Assembly: GCA_036272915.1 (NCBI GenBank)
Contig: DATAXV010000213.1
Location: 1-32,973, forward strand
Direction: 5' to 3'
Source: DATAXV01 sp036272915
GTDB taxonomy: Bacteria > Chloroflexota > Dormibacteria > Dormibacterales > Dormibacteraceae
Length of the DNA: 32,973 nucleotides
The translations under genes and the position numbers were made by a program. The notes beneath the pieces were generated by a model that worked only from the letters and a program-made list of their open reading frames with translations, was not told the DNA's origin and did no database searches. Within the stretch, counting starts at the first letter, position 1, and each line of letters opens with the position of its first letter. This document shows, one piece after another, positions 7,213 to 14,911 of this stretch.

Positions 7213-7629
7213 ATGGAATTGAAGGTCAACTCATGCTTCATCGCGGTCGACGACCACGACGTCGCGCTCGCCTTCTACCGGGACGTGCTGGGCATGGAGG
7301 TCCGGAACGACGTCAGGTTCGAGGGCATGCGCTGGGTCACCGTCGGCTCGCCGTCGCAGCCTGACGTCAACATCGTCCTCGAGCCACCTCTCGCCGACCC
7401 CAACGCCTCCCCTGGGGACAAGCAGGCGATGGCCGATCTGCTCGCGAAGGGCATGCTGCGGGCCGTCATCTTCAGCACCGACGACGTCGACGCGCTGTTC
7501 GAGCGGGTCCAGGCCTCCGGCGCCGAGGTGCTGCAGGAGCCGATCGACATGCCCTACGGCGTCCGGGACTGCGCGTTCCGCGACCCCGCAGGCAACATGC
7601 TCCGCTTCAATCAGCCGCGGAGGAACTGA
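7213..7629 (+). CDS. VOC-superfamily (glyoxalase/bleomycin-resistance fold) protein
   Basis: A 138-residue protein with the paired beta-alpha-beta-beta-beta layout of the vicinal oxygen chelate superfamily. The first half contains AFYRDVLGMEV and the second GVRDCAFRDPAGNMLRFNQP, the standard family signature. Proteins of this kind act as metal-dependent glyoxalases or dioxygenases, or as metal-free drug-binding proteins. The usual N-terminal metal His is not obvious (the first strand reads CFIAV), which hints at a binding rather than catalytic role; this is inference. AAGGTGG, overlapping the stop of the AraC gene, serves as ribosome site 5-6 nt before ATG 7213. Confidence 0.85.
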   Translation: MELKVNSCFIAVDDHDVALAFYRDVLGMEVRNDVRFEGMRWVTVGSPSQPDVNIVLEPPLADPNASPGDKQAMADLLAKGMLRAVIFSTDDVDALFERVQASGAEVLQEPIDMPYGVRDCAFRDPAGNMLRFNQPRRN

Positions 7630-7653
7630 GCCGGGCGGCTGACGAGTGCTGTT

Positions 7654-7692
7654 CCCCGGCTCGACCGCGCCCGAGGGCGGTCGGAGCCGGGG
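7654..7692. terminator. Strong hairpin between convergent genes
   Basis: CCCCGGCTC (7654-7662) pairs perfectly with GAGCCGGGG (7684-7692), with a further inner stem GACCGC/GCGGTC. It lies between the stops of the VOC gene and the aldo/keto reductase and would work in both directions. There is no U-tract on either side, as is common in GC-rich genomes. Confidence 0.7.
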
Positions 7693-7711
7693 CGGCACCC
7701 CGTCGCCGGCC

Positions 7712-8725
7712 TCAGTCCAGAGGCGGCCGGCTCGGCCCGCCCCCGGCTTCCGAGCTCTCCACCGCCACCGCGATCTCGGCCAGGTCGTCCGCGGTCAACG
7801 TCAGCGCCGCCGCCCCGATCCAGCCGTCGACCTGCTCCGGCGACCGTGCCCCGACGATGGCGCCGGTGACCCCGGGCCAGGACAGCGTCCAGGCGATCGC
7901 GACCTCGGCCATGGACACTCGATGGCGCGCAGAGATGGGGCGAAGGCCGGAGGCGAGGGCCAGGTTGCGCCCCAGCGCCGGGCTCTGGAACTCGGCGTTG
8001 GCGCGCCGCCAGTCGTCCGCGGGCAGCGAGGCCACCCGCTCGGCCGAGAAGCGGCCGCTCAGCAGCCCCGACTGCATGGGGCTGTAGACGATGATGCCGA
8101 CGTGGTGCTGGTGGCACCAGGGGATGACGTCGCCGGCGGCTCCACGCCGGATCAGGGAGAAGGGTGGCTGCAGCGAGGCCACCGGCCGGACCGCCTCGGC
8201 CCGCTCGAGCAGCGGGACGTCGAAGTTGGAAACGCCTCCGGCCCGGACCTTGCCCTCGTCGATCAGGCGGCCCATCTCCGCCCAGGAGTTCTCGATCTCC
8301 GGTCCGCCGGCGTCGGGCCAGTGGAATTGGAGCAGGTCGATACGCTCCAGGCCGAGGCGGCGAAGCGAGTCCTCGGCGCCCCGCCGGATCTCGCCGGGGC
8401 GGAGGTCGCGGGGGTGGGGGCCCATGGGATCGTCATCGTCCCAGTTGAGCCCGCACTTGGTGAAGACGAACGGCCGGTCGGCCTCGGCGATCCCGCGGAC
8501 CGCCCGCCCGACCACCTGCTCGGAGTGGCCGTGCCCGTAGACGGCGGCGGTGTCGACCCAGTTGACGCCGACGTCGACGGCGTGGCGGATGGCTCGAATC
8601 GAGTCCTCGTCGTCCTGGCTGCCCCAGCCGAAGTTCACCCCGCCGCCGCCGACGGCCCAGGCGCCGAAGCCGACGCGGGTGATCTCCATGCCGGTGCGGC
8701 CGAGCTCCGTGGTGGTCAGGCCCAT
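7712..8725 (-). CDS. Aldo/keto reductase
   Basis: A 337-residue NADPH-dependent oxidoreductase with the AKR barrel. The catalytic tetrad is visible as Asp58, Tyr63 (DTAAVYGHGHSE), Lys90 (FTKCGLNW) and His135 (LLQFHWPDAG). The glycine-rich start, GFGAWAVGGGG, and the C-terminal IVGARSPEQV match the AKR families that include plant-type and YajO-like enzymes. It would reduce an aldehyde or ketone in the cytoplasm; the substrate is unknown. GGGAGGAA lies about 7 nt before the ATG. It is the last gene of a three-gene run (MDR oxidoreductase, SurE, AKR), 22 nt after the SurE stop. Confidence 0.92.
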   Translation of the reverse strand: MGLTTTELGRTGMEITRVGFGAWAVGGGGVNFGWGSQDDEDSIRAIRHAVDVGVNWVDTAAVYGHGHSEQVVGRAVRGIAEADRPFVFTKCGLNWDDDDPMGPHPRDLRPGEIRRGAEDSLRRLGLERIDLLQFHWPDAGGPEIENSWAEMGRLIDEGKVRAGGVSNFDVPLLERAEAVRPVASLQPPFSLIRRGAAGDVIPWCHQHHVGIIVYSPMQSGLLSGRFSAERVASLPADDWRRANAEFQSPALGRNLALASGLRPISARHRVSMAEVAIAWTLSWPGVTGAIVGARSPEQVDGWIGAAALTLTADDLAEIAVAVESSEAGGGPSRPPLD

Positions 8726-8747
8726 GCGAGTTCCTCCCTGGTGAGGC

Positions 8748-9512
8748 TCAGCGCCGCCAGCTCCAGTGGGCCAGGTCGCCGAGCAGGTGGTGTGCGGTCA
8801 GATCGAGGCTGATCGGGGTGATCGAGACGTAGCCGTGGGCCACCGCCCAGGAGTCCGTCTCGGGATCCTCGTCCCTCGTGATGCGGGTCGCGGACAGCCA
8901 GTAGTACGGCTGCCGCCGGGGGTCCTCCCGCTGCGAGAACTCCTCGACGTAGGTCGCCTCGCCCTGGCGGCAGATCCGGATCCCCTTGATTCGCGGCCGG
9001 GGCAGGTTGGGCACGTTCACGTTCAGCAGCACCCGCGGCGGGAGCCCTCGCTCCAGCACCTGCGCGGCGATGCGGCGGCCGAGGCCGGCGGCGTAGGTCC
9101 AGGTCGGGTCGCGCAGCGTGGCCAGGGATATCGCCATCGAGGGGACGCCCAGGATCCGGGCCTCGGTGGCGGCGGAGACCGTCCCCGAGTAGAGGATGTT
9201 GGTGGCGGTATTGGCGCCGAGGTTGATCCCGGACACGACTAGGTCGGGGCGGTCGTCCCGGCAGATCGTGCTCACCGCCAGCTTGACGCAGTCCGCCGGG
9301 GTCCCGTTGCAGGCGTGCCCGGTGAGCGTCCCCTGGTGGTACTCCTTGACGCGGAGCGGCGTCAGCGTGGTGATGGCATGCCCGATCGCGGAGCGCTCGG
9401 CGTCGGGCGCGACGACGGTCACCCGGCCCAGGCGGCGCAGCGCGCGATGCATCGCGTGCAGGCCCTCCGAGGTGATGCCGTCGTCGTTGGTGAGAAGGAT
9501 GTGGGGCGTCAG
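8748..9512 (-). CDS. surE: 5'/3'-nucleotidase SurE
   Basis: The family start ILLTNDDG (residues 5-12) carries the metal-binding Asp pair. It is followed by APDAERSAIGHAIT, NGTPADCVKLA and VSGINLGANT, all SurE landmarks, over 254 residues, the normal length. SurE dephosphorylates nucleoside 5'- and 3'-monophosphates and is linked to stationary-phase survival. No ATG, GTG or TTG is available in frame near the conserved start. The only sensible initiator is CTG 9512-9510, which overlaps the TGA of the upstream oxidoreductase (CTGA). Initiation there is inferred. The long upstream extension of this open frame is out-of-frame reading through the MDR gene. Confidence 0.9.
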   Translation of the reverse strand: MTPHILLTNDDGITSEGLHAMHRALRRLGRVTVVAPDAERSAIGHAITTLTPLRVKEYHQGTLTGHACNGTPADCVKLAVSTICRDDRPDLVVSGINLGANTATNILYSGTVSAATEARILGVPSMAISLATLRDPTWTYAAGLGRRIAAQVLERGLPPRVLLNVNVPNLPRPRIKGIRICRQGEATYVEEFSQREDPRRQPYYWLSATRITRDEDPETDSWAVAHGYVSITPISLDLTAHHLLGDLAHWSWRR

Positions 9513-10534
9513 CTCGCCACTCGCAGGACGATCTTCCCGAACTGCTCGGCTCGCTCCATGCGGGTCATCGCCGCGACCACATCGCTCAGCGGGTGCACCG
9601 AGTCGATGGAGGGGCGGAGCCCGGCGTCGACCGCCTCGAGCAGCGCGTCGAACTCCCCGCGGTTGCCCATGGTCGAGCCCAGGAGCTCGATCTGGCCGAG
9701 GAACACCCTGGGCATGTTGATCTCGGCGACGACGCCGCTGGTCGAGCCACAGAAGACGAGCCGGCCGTTGCGGCGAAGGCTGCGCAGCGACTGGTCGATG
9801 GTGGCCGGGCCCACGTGCTCGAAGACGACGTCGACGCCGCCGTGCTCCTTGCGCACGGCGCGGCTGAAGTCGGCGGAGTCGTAGGCGGCCTCGGCGCCCA
9901 GCTCGAGCGCCCGCTGGCGCTTGGCCTCGCTCCGGCTGGTGGCGATCACCCGGGCTCCGAGCTGCCGGCCGATGGCGATCGCGGCGGCGGCGACCCCGGC
10001 GCCGGCGCCGACCACGAGCATCGTCTCGCCGGGCTGCAGGCGGGCGCGGGTGGTGATCATCCGCCACGCGGTCAGCTGGGTGAGGGGGAAGGCCGCCGAC
10101 TCCTCCCAGCTCAGTCCGGCGGGGCGCCGGGCCAGGTTGTGGGGCGGCAGCTGGAACACCTCGCACGCGGTCCCGTCGGTGTGCTCCCCGATGATCCCGA
10201 ACTCCTTGCAGTCGAGCTGACGACCGGCCAGGCACGCGTCGCAGTGGCCACAGGAGGCCACCGGGTAGATGCAGACCTCGGTGCCGACCGGCCATCGGGA
10301 GTCGTCGGATTCGAGGACGACGCCGGCGCCGTCCGCCCCCAGCACCCTCGGCGGCGTCACCCGCTGGGCGCCGCTCGCCACCCAGAGGTCCAGGTGGTTG
10401 AGAGAAGCGGTTCGGATGGCCACGGCGACGTGACCGGGCTGTAGCTCCGTGCGCTCCCGCTCCTCGACGACGACGCCCGCCGGCCCGCGGGGCTCCCGAA
10501 AGACGGCGGAAACTCCCTCGCTGCGATAAGCCAC
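9509..10534 (-). CDS. Zinc-binding MDR oxidoreductase, quinone-oxidoreductase-like
   Basis: An MDR-superfamily enzyme of 341 residues (356 if it starts at GTG 10579). A GroES-like half carries the four-cysteine structural zinc lobe CGHCDACLAGRQLDC. The Rossmann half has VVGAGAGVAAAAI for the dinucleotide. The catalytic-zinc ligands of alcohol dehydrogenases are not seen: the first Cys position reads SLNHLDLW and the His-Glu position reads GADGAG. It is therefore more likely a quinone or enone reductase than a zinc alcohol dehydrogenase. GTG 10534 is chosen because the family N-terminus begins just after it; neither start has a clear Shine-Dalgarno sequence. Its stop overlaps the CTG of surE. 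Confidence 0.85.
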   Translation of the reverse strand: MAYRSEGVSAVFREPRGPAGVVVEERERTELQPGHVAVAIRTASLNHLDLWVASGAQRVTPPRVLGADGAGVVLESDDSRWPVGTEVCIYPVASCGHCDACLAGRQLDCKEFGIIGEHTDGTACEVFQLPPHNLARRPAGLSWEESAAFPLTQLTAWRMITTRARLQPGETMLVVGAGAGVAAAAIAIGRQLGARVIATSRSEAKRQRALELGAEAAYDSADFSRAVRKEHGGVDVVFEHVGPATIDQSLRSLRRNGRLVFCGSTSGVVAEINMPRVFLGQIELLGSTMGNRGEFDALLEAVDAGLRPSIDSVHPLSDVVAAMTRMERAEQFGKIVLRVAS

Positions 10535-10599
10535 GTCAAGAATGGTGCCACGCCGGCCCGGGAGCCCGTCAGGGACCACGCACCGGGGCGCTCAGAGGC

Positions 10600-10605
10600 T
10601 ATGCT
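10600..10605 (+). promoter_or_regulatory. -10-like element before the microprotein gene
   Basis: TATGCT ends 9 nt before ATG 10615, fitting a leaderless or nearly leaderless transcript. Its reverse complement could contribute to the divergent MDR promoter. Confidence 0.4.
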
Positions 10606-10614
10606 GACCTGGCC

Positions 10615-10725
10615 ATGACGGTGCAAGTCGGTCTCTGGGTGGTCGCCTTCCTCTATCTCGCCATCAGCATCGGCGCGATCGTGAACTTGGCCCTGCGGTC
10701 GGGGTCCCGTCACCGTCGCGGCTGA
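10615..10725 (+). CDS. 36-residue single-pass membrane microprotein
   Basis: ATG 10615 to TGA 10725 encodes a 36-residue peptide. After a short polar start comes a hydrophobic helix of about 22 residues (from VGLWVVAFLYLAISIGAI to about residue 27), then a basic tail of Arg, Ser, His and Gly. The shape (one transmembrane helix, positive inside tail) and a TATGCT hexamer just upstream support a real gene; there is no homology that I can name. It lies in the gap between the divergent MDR gene and the DEAD-box helicase gene, about 167 nt before the helicase start. Many bacterial membrane peptides of this size modulate transporters or kinases, but no role is inferable here. Confidence 0.5.
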   Translation: MTVQVGLWVVAFLYLAISIGAIVNLALRSGSRHRRG

Positions 10726-10758
10726 CCGCCCGACAAGCAGCGACCGTCCGTTCTCCGG

Positions 10759-10794
10759 TACACTGTCCTTGTTTTGGCCTGCTCGACGCAGGCC
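10759..10794 (+). promoter_or_regulatory. Promoter and 5'-end hairpin of the helicase mRNA
   Basis: TACACT (10759-10764) is a plausible -10, placing transcription start near 10771. The RNA would then carry GGCCTGC-TCGAC-GCAGGCC (10776-10794), a perfect 7-bp hairpin a few nucleotides from its 5' end, and about 120 nt of untranslated leader. T-runs lie before, not after, the stem, so this is not a terminator on either strand. 5' hairpins and long leaders are common on cold-shock helicase mRNAs. Confidence 0.4.
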
Positions 10795-10891
10795 CCGCTC
10801 GTCCCGGGTCCTCTCTCCCCGTCGCAGTAACGGAGCCCCAGGTCGTCGCAGGAATGAACGAAGAGAGGGGAACGCTGTCCGGAGGACGCGC

Positions 10892-12148
10892 GTGGATACA
10901 TTTTCATCATCGGGCCTGGGCTCGGAACTTGTGGCGGCTCTGGCCGCCCAGGGGATCGAAGAGCCCGTAGAGGTCCAGGCGGGGGGGATCCCGCCACTAC
11001 TTGAAGGCCGGGACGTGGTCATCGAGGCCCCGACCGGCTCCGGTAAGACACTAGCCTTTCTGCTTCCGCTGATCGAGCGTCTCGGTTCCAGCGGCCCCGG
11101 GCCCCGCGGCTTGGTCGTCACCCCAACTCGTGAGCTCGCGCTCCAGGTGGCGTCGGTCTTCTCCGGGCTGAACACCCCGCTCAAGTTGGCGATCCTCTAT
11201 GGAGGTGTTGGCTACGCCACGCAGACCCAGGCGCTTCGCGCCGGCGTGGACGTCGTCATCGGCACCCCTGGCCGCATCCTCGACATGGTCGGGCGCAAGG
11301 AGGTCTCCCTGGCCAGGACCGAGTTCCTGGTGCTGGACGAGGCCGACGAGATGCTGGACGTGGGCTTCGCGCCCGACGTCGAGCGGATCATCGGGCTGAC
11401 CTGGTCGCCCCAGACCGTGCTCGCCTCGGCGACCATGCCCGAGTGGGTGCTGAAGATCATCGAGAAGCACCTCAAGGATCCGGCGAAGATTCGGGTCGAG
11501 CCGCCCGAGGAGTCCCTGCTCGAGCACGGGCTGGCCCGGGTTGAGCTCAACTCCAAGCCCCAGACGCTGGCCCGGCTGCTGCGCACCTTCGACGGCGCCA
11601 CGATCGTCTTCGGTCGGACCCGCCACGGTGTCAGCAAGCTCCATCGCGATCTGCGGCGCCTCGGCATCGACGCCGCCCAGCTCCGTGGGGACCTGGGCCA
11701 GACCGCCCGCGACCGGACCATGGCCGCCTTCCGCGACCGCCGGGTCGAGGTGCTGCTGGCCACCAACGTCGCCGCCCGGGGATTGGACATCAGCCACGTC
11801 GGGCTGGTCGTCAACTACGAGCTGCCGGACACCCCGCAGTGGCTCACCCACCGGGTCGGCCGCACCGCCCGCATGGGCAACCAGGGCTTCGCCCTCACCT
11901 TCGTCACCGACGAGGACCAGCAGGGCTGGCGCAAGCTGCGCCGGCAGGGCGCGCCCGATCTGGTCGAGGTCGACCTCGAGCACCTGCTCGCCCACGGCGA
12001 GTGGCGCTACGTCGAGCAGCCCGAGGAGGCCGCACCGGCCGCGGCCGCGGCCGCTGCCAACGGCCACGACGGCCGGCGACGCCGTCGGGGTGGCAGGGGC
12101 CGTCCGCGCAGCGGCGCTCGGACGAGCACGCCGCCCTCTCCCGCCTGA
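10892..12148 (+). CDS. DEAD-box ATP-dependent RNA helicase
   Basis: A 418-residue RNA helicase with every core motif: Q-motif Gln29, motif I APTGSGKT (46-53), PTRELALQV, GTPGR, DEAD (149-152), SAT (179-181), ATNVAARGLDI, and HRVGRTAR (320-327). The C-terminal 45 or so residues are an Ala-rich run, then an Arg/Gly-rich basic tail that likely binds RNA. It would unwind RNA during ribosome assembly or mRNA turnover, as CsdA/RhlE-type enzymes do. The start is GTG 10892, with GGAGGA 5 nt upstream. A 38-codon ORF from ATG 10855 overlaps the start in another frame but lacks a good ribosome site. A hairpin terminator follows. Confidence 0.95.
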   Translation: MDTFSSSGLGSELVAALAAQGIEEPVEVQAGGIPPLLEGRDVVIEAPTGSGKTLAFLLPLIERLGSSGPGPRGLVVTPTRELALQVASVFSGLNTPLKLAILYGGVGYATQTQALRAGVDVVIGTPGRILDMVGRKEVSLARTEFLVLDEADEMLDVGFAPDVERIIGLTWSPQTVLASATMPEWVLKIIEKHLKDPAKIRVEPPEESLLEHGLARVELNSKPQTLARLLRTFDGATIVFGRTRHGVSKLHRDLRRLGIDAAQLRGDLGQTARDRTMAAFRDRRVEVLLATNVAARGLDISHVGLVVNYELPDTPQWLTHRVGRTARMGNQGFALTFVTDEDQQGWRKLRRQGAPDLVEVDLEHLLAHGEWRYVEQPEEAAPAAAAAAANGHDGRRRRRGGRGRPRSGARTSTPPSPA

Positions 12149-12155
12149 TCCAAGC

Positions 12156-12189
12156 GGACCCGGCGGCGGACGGAAACCGCCGCCGGTCC
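12156..12189 (+). terminator. GC-rich terminator hairpin after the helicase gene
   Basis: GGACCCGGCGGCGG (12156-12169) pairs with CCGCCGCCGGTCC (12177-12189) across a 7-nt loop with one unpaired base. It begins 8 nt past the helicase stop. No U-tract follows. Confidence 0.6.
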
Positions 12190-12263
12190 TCAGATCGGCA
12201 CCAGGCCTGGGTCCGTTCGAGCGGCCGCAGCAGTCTCGTCGGCGGCCACCCCCGCAGAGTGGT

Positions 12264-13913
12264 TCAGTCCGAGCGTGCGCCCGAGTCAACCGCGGAGCGC
12301 GCCCGGCCGGCAGGTGATGCGCTACTGAAGAGCCCTCTCTGCTTTGGTTTGGAGGGCGGGAGGCAGGTCGCCGGTCCACGGCCCGCTCCCGACCAGGGGA
12401 GCTCCCTCGCGTCTGGATCCCTCACCCACACCTGGTCTCTGCCGGACCGGAATACGCGTTGGTAGCGCGCGCTCAGCAGCGGCTCGATCTCCGGGTACTG
12501 CCTTAGGGCGGGAGTTGAGGTGATGATGAGTTCGGGGTCCAGCTCGGCGACCCTGTCGGCGAGGGGGCCTGCGCAACCGATCAGAACCTCGTCGTTGTAG
12601 ATCGGCCCGGTGGGGAGCGCGAGGGGAAGGTCGCAGAGCATGTAGGGCCAGGCGTCTGAGGACCACACCACGGCGCTGGAACCGGCGAGGCCATGGCTGC
12701 GAACGTAGCCACAGGCCGCCCGGTCGGAGGGGACCTGCTCGCCGAAGTGGTCCTGCCACTGCGTCAGGGACCAGCGATCGGCGACGACGCCGGCGGCACC
12801 GCGGTAGTAGGTGAAGACTGACGCCCACGTCCACTGATCCCGGACCACGCTGGCCAGGGTCATGGCGATGAGGATCGCCAGCCCGATGCTCACCGATGCG
12901 GCGGCGTCCCGGCGCGCGGGGCGGGGGGGGAGCGGGATCGACGCCACCGCGAGACAGCCTGGCACGACCGCCGGGAGAAGGTAGTGGGCGTAGGGCTGAT
13001 GGGCCGCGGAGGCGATCAGGATCGTGGCTCCTGACCACATCCAAGTACCCCAAACGCGCACCTCCCGCGTCCGGACCAGGGCGCACCCGGCCAGGATCAG
13101 GGCGGTGGAGGCGATCAGCAGGAACCCGTCGAGCAGCAATCCGCTCCCGGTCAGCGGATGCACTTCGGCGGTGAAGGGGACGAAGAAGTCGACCAGTGAG
13201 TAGGCGACCCGCGAAGGCCCGGCGATGATCACGGTGGGTACCAGCCAGGCGGCGGTGAGGGCGGCCGCCGCGGACAGGAAGAGCACCAGCTTGACCCACG
13301 GACGATGTCCCGCGAAGACGATGATCGCGGACAGTGCGGCGATGTCCGCGATCACCGTCTGCTGATAGCCGAGGGCGAGAGCCGCGGCCAGTCCGGCTGC
13401 GACCGGCCAGAGCCGACCGTCGGTGCGGACATGGGTCAGGACGATGGCGCCGGCCCAGCTCGTCCCGGCGATGAGCAGGCTCTCAGGAAGGGCCAGCTCG
13501 GCGCCCATCAGCGGCGTCCCGAGCGCCAACGTCGCCAGCAGGACCGCGAAGGCGGCGCGCGGCCAGGACAGCAGTCTGGTCGCGGCGTAGGCGGCTGCCG
13601 TCAGTGCCGCCAGTCCGGTCAGGAGGGTCAGCAAGTGAAGGCCTACCTCGCTTGGCCCGAAGATGGCGTAGTCGACCGCGATCGTCCAGAGGTGTAGCGG
13701 AGGCTTGTTGTTCCAGGCCTGGTTGTAGATGAGGGCGCCGTGGAGCAGGGCCCGGCCCTCACTGGTGTAGCCGGCCTCGTCCGGGTACCAGTAGGGCTCG
13801 AAGAAGGAAGGCAGCCTGAGCACGACGTAGAGCAGCGCCGCCGGTGCCATGATCGCGACGAAGGTCGGCCCCCGTTCCCTGGCGGTCACCGCGACGGCCG
13901 GCTCCGGCGCCAT
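12264..13913 (-). CDS. GT-C membrane glycosyltransferase (PMT/ArnT-like)
   Basis: A 549-residue polytopic membrane protein. After a first transmembrane helix comes the PDE signature (WYPDEAGYTSEGRALLHG), then NKPPL. This is the hallmark of ArnT/PMT-like enzymes that use polyprenyl-phosphate sugars, with the acidic pair in the first extracytoplasmic loop. About ten further hydrophobic segments follow, then a soluble C-terminal part of roughly 140 residues. It would transfer a sugar from a lipid carrier on the outer face of the membrane; the acceptor is unknown. ATG 13913 is the best-placed start, without a Shine-Dalgarno sequence; upstream ATGs near 13970 and 14003 would only add a Pro/Gly-rich stretch. 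The last 40 residues look unstructured. Confidence 0.85.
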   Translation of the reverse strand: MAPEPAVAVTARERGPTFVAIMAPAALLYVVLRLPSFFEPYWYPDEAGYTSEGRALLHGALIYNQAWNNKPPLHLWTIAVDYAIFGPSEVGLHLLTLLTGLAALTAAAYAATRLLSWPRAAFAVLLATLALGTPLMGAELALPESLLIAGTSWAGAIVLTHVRTDGRLWPVAAGLAAALALGYQQTVIADIAALSAIIVFAGHRPWVKLVLFLSAAAALTAAWLVPTVIIAGPSRVAYSLVDFFVPFTAEVHPLTGSGLLLDGFLLIASTALILAGCALVRTREVRVWGTWMWSGATILIASAAHQPYAHYLLPAVVPGCLAVASIPLPPRPARRDAAASVSIGLAILIAMTLASVVRDQWTWASVFTYYRGAAGVVADRWSLTQWQDHFGEQVPSDRAACGYVRSHGLAGSSAVVWSSDAWPYMLCDLPLALPTGPIYNDEVLIGCAGPLADRVAELDPELIITSTPALRQYPEIEPLLSARYQRVFRSGRDQVWVRDPDARELPWSGAGRGPATCLPPSKPKQRGLFSSASPAGRARSAVDSGARSD

Positions 13914-14033
13914 CGTGATGCGGCCACTGGCACCCGCCGAGCCAAGCCGCGCCGCTGGTCCGGGCGGCATTGGCGGACCGGGGCATTCCGGTCGTCTCTG
14001 CACGCGAGTTCGGTGCTCTGCGTGGTTTCGAAG

Positions 14034-14225
14034 CTAAGCGGCACGGCGCGCCATGCCCGGGAGAGGTTGGGTCGCAGAACTGGCCGTGTCTGCATTGGCT
14101 GGCCGCATCTGCATTGGATCGTAGCTGAGCAGGCGTGTCGCCGATCGCGCCCGCGCGGCCTCCGCGGCCTCGCGGCGGACCTGGTCCAGGTCGACCTCGA
14201 GCTCCCACGGAGGTTGGCGGTACAT
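14034..14225 (-). CDS. Doubtful 63-residue ORF, hypothetical
   Basis: This frame encodes a charged, probably helical N-terminal half (ELEVDLDQVRREAAEAARAR), then a polar tail that includes the translated 19-bp tandem repeat. It reads better than the other two frames here but has no ribosome binding site, no recognisable family and no -10-like element. It lies between the decayed phosphotransferase and the glycosyltransferase gene on the same strand, so it may be a remnant or non-coding. Confidence 0.25.
   Translation of the reverse strand: MYRQPPWELEVDLDQVRREAAEAARARSATRLLSYDPMQMRPANADTASSATQPLPGMARRAA
14080..14117. repeat. Tandem duplication of a 19-bp unit
   Basis: CTGGCCGTGTCTGCATTGG (14080-14098) is followed directly by CTGGCCGCATCTGCATTGG (14099-14117), differing at 2 of 19 positions. 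The unit is not a multiple of three, so a change in copy number would shift any reading frame across it. Confidence 0.8.
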
Positions 14226-14268
14226 GGGGCGGCAGCCGGACGAGCTCGCCGCCGTCTCCCGCCCGATC

Positions 14269-14886
14269 CTAGAATCCGTCGGAGATCCGGACCTCGCCGC
14301 CGCTCATCGGCGACGTGTAACCGGTCCCGAGCGGCACCCGGGTCGATGGCCCTGCTGTCGGCGAGCGTGTGCAGGCCCTCGTGGCGGCTGTGGCGGGCGA
14401 AGGGACACCACCGCTCGGAAGAGCCCTCGACACCCAGCTCCGTTGGCCCCAGTGGCACGAAGCCTCCGACCGCGATCTCATGCAGCCGGCGGAGATCCTC
14501 GCCGGCCCGCCGCCAGACGGCGGGGCTGATCCCCTGCGGATGCTCTTTCCAGAGCGACCTCCCCCTGGGCCACTCCACGATCACAGTCCCGCGGTCGGGG
14601 TCCTCGGCAAGCACGCCAGGGACGCGAACGCCGGCGGCGGCCCCGGCGCGGTACGGCCACGCCTCGACGAGGGCGGAGCCGGGCCGCCCGACCTCGTCGA
14701 GCCTGGGCACCGCATGGTCCTCCGGCCACTCGACCATGAACGCGGACGGCCGGCCGGTGCGGAGCAGGTCGACCCGGCTGGCACCGAGCCGTCGCGAGCA
14801 CTCCAGAGCGAGGTCGACGCGGCCAATCCTGACCGTCCGGCGAGCGGGACGAAGGACGGCGCCGGCAGGGCCACCAGGAACCGCAT
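14269..14886 (-). pseudogene. Decayed APH/choline-kinase-like phosphotransferase
   Basis: The minus-strand frame from about 14830 to 14290 reads like the N-lobe of an APH-fold kinase: RVDLALECSRRLGASRVDLL, AFMVEWPEDHAVPRLDEVG, then PGVLAEDPDRGTVIVEWP with the hinge-like GTVIVEWPRGRSLW, and LRRLHEIAVGGFVPLG. The initiator ATG at 14886 is in a different frame, and no other start fits the readable frame. After the HEGLHTLADSRAIDPG stretch the sequence falls apart before the catalytic HxDxxxxN loop and metal-binding Asp, neither of which is found in any frame. The gene is therefore truncated at the 3' side and probably frameshifted at the 5' side. It is divergent from the lipid operon and shares its promoter gap. 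Confidence 0.6.
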
Positions 14887-14899
14887 TGGGGCAACCTGC

Positions 14900-14905
14900 T
14901 TAAAT
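14900..14905 (+). promoter_or_regulatory. -10-like element of the FAR-HAD operon
   Basis: TTAAAT is an A/T island in GC-rich sequence and ends 6 nt before GTG 14912. No Shine-Dalgarno sequence fits, so a leaderless operon mRNA is likely. Confidence 0.4.
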
Positions 14906-14911
14906 CTCCGG

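Noticed and set aside
8748..10295. A 515-codon open frame suggesting a SurE fusion protein
   Set aside because: Upstream of 9512 it runs through the MDR gene in another frame and shows only Arg/Pro/Gly-rich nonsense. The MDR frame has clear motifs, so SurE is a separate gene.
10776..10794. Hairpin as terminator of the microprotein gene
   Set aside because: The T-run precedes the stem on the plus strand, and on the minus strand the stem is followed by A residues, so neither direction has a U-tract. A leader hairpin fits better.
10855..10971. A 38-codon upstream ORF overlapping the helicase start
   Set aside because: It has no proper Shine-Dalgarno sequence and a Trp/His/Arg-rich shadow-like composition; the helicase has its own GGAGGA at good spacing.
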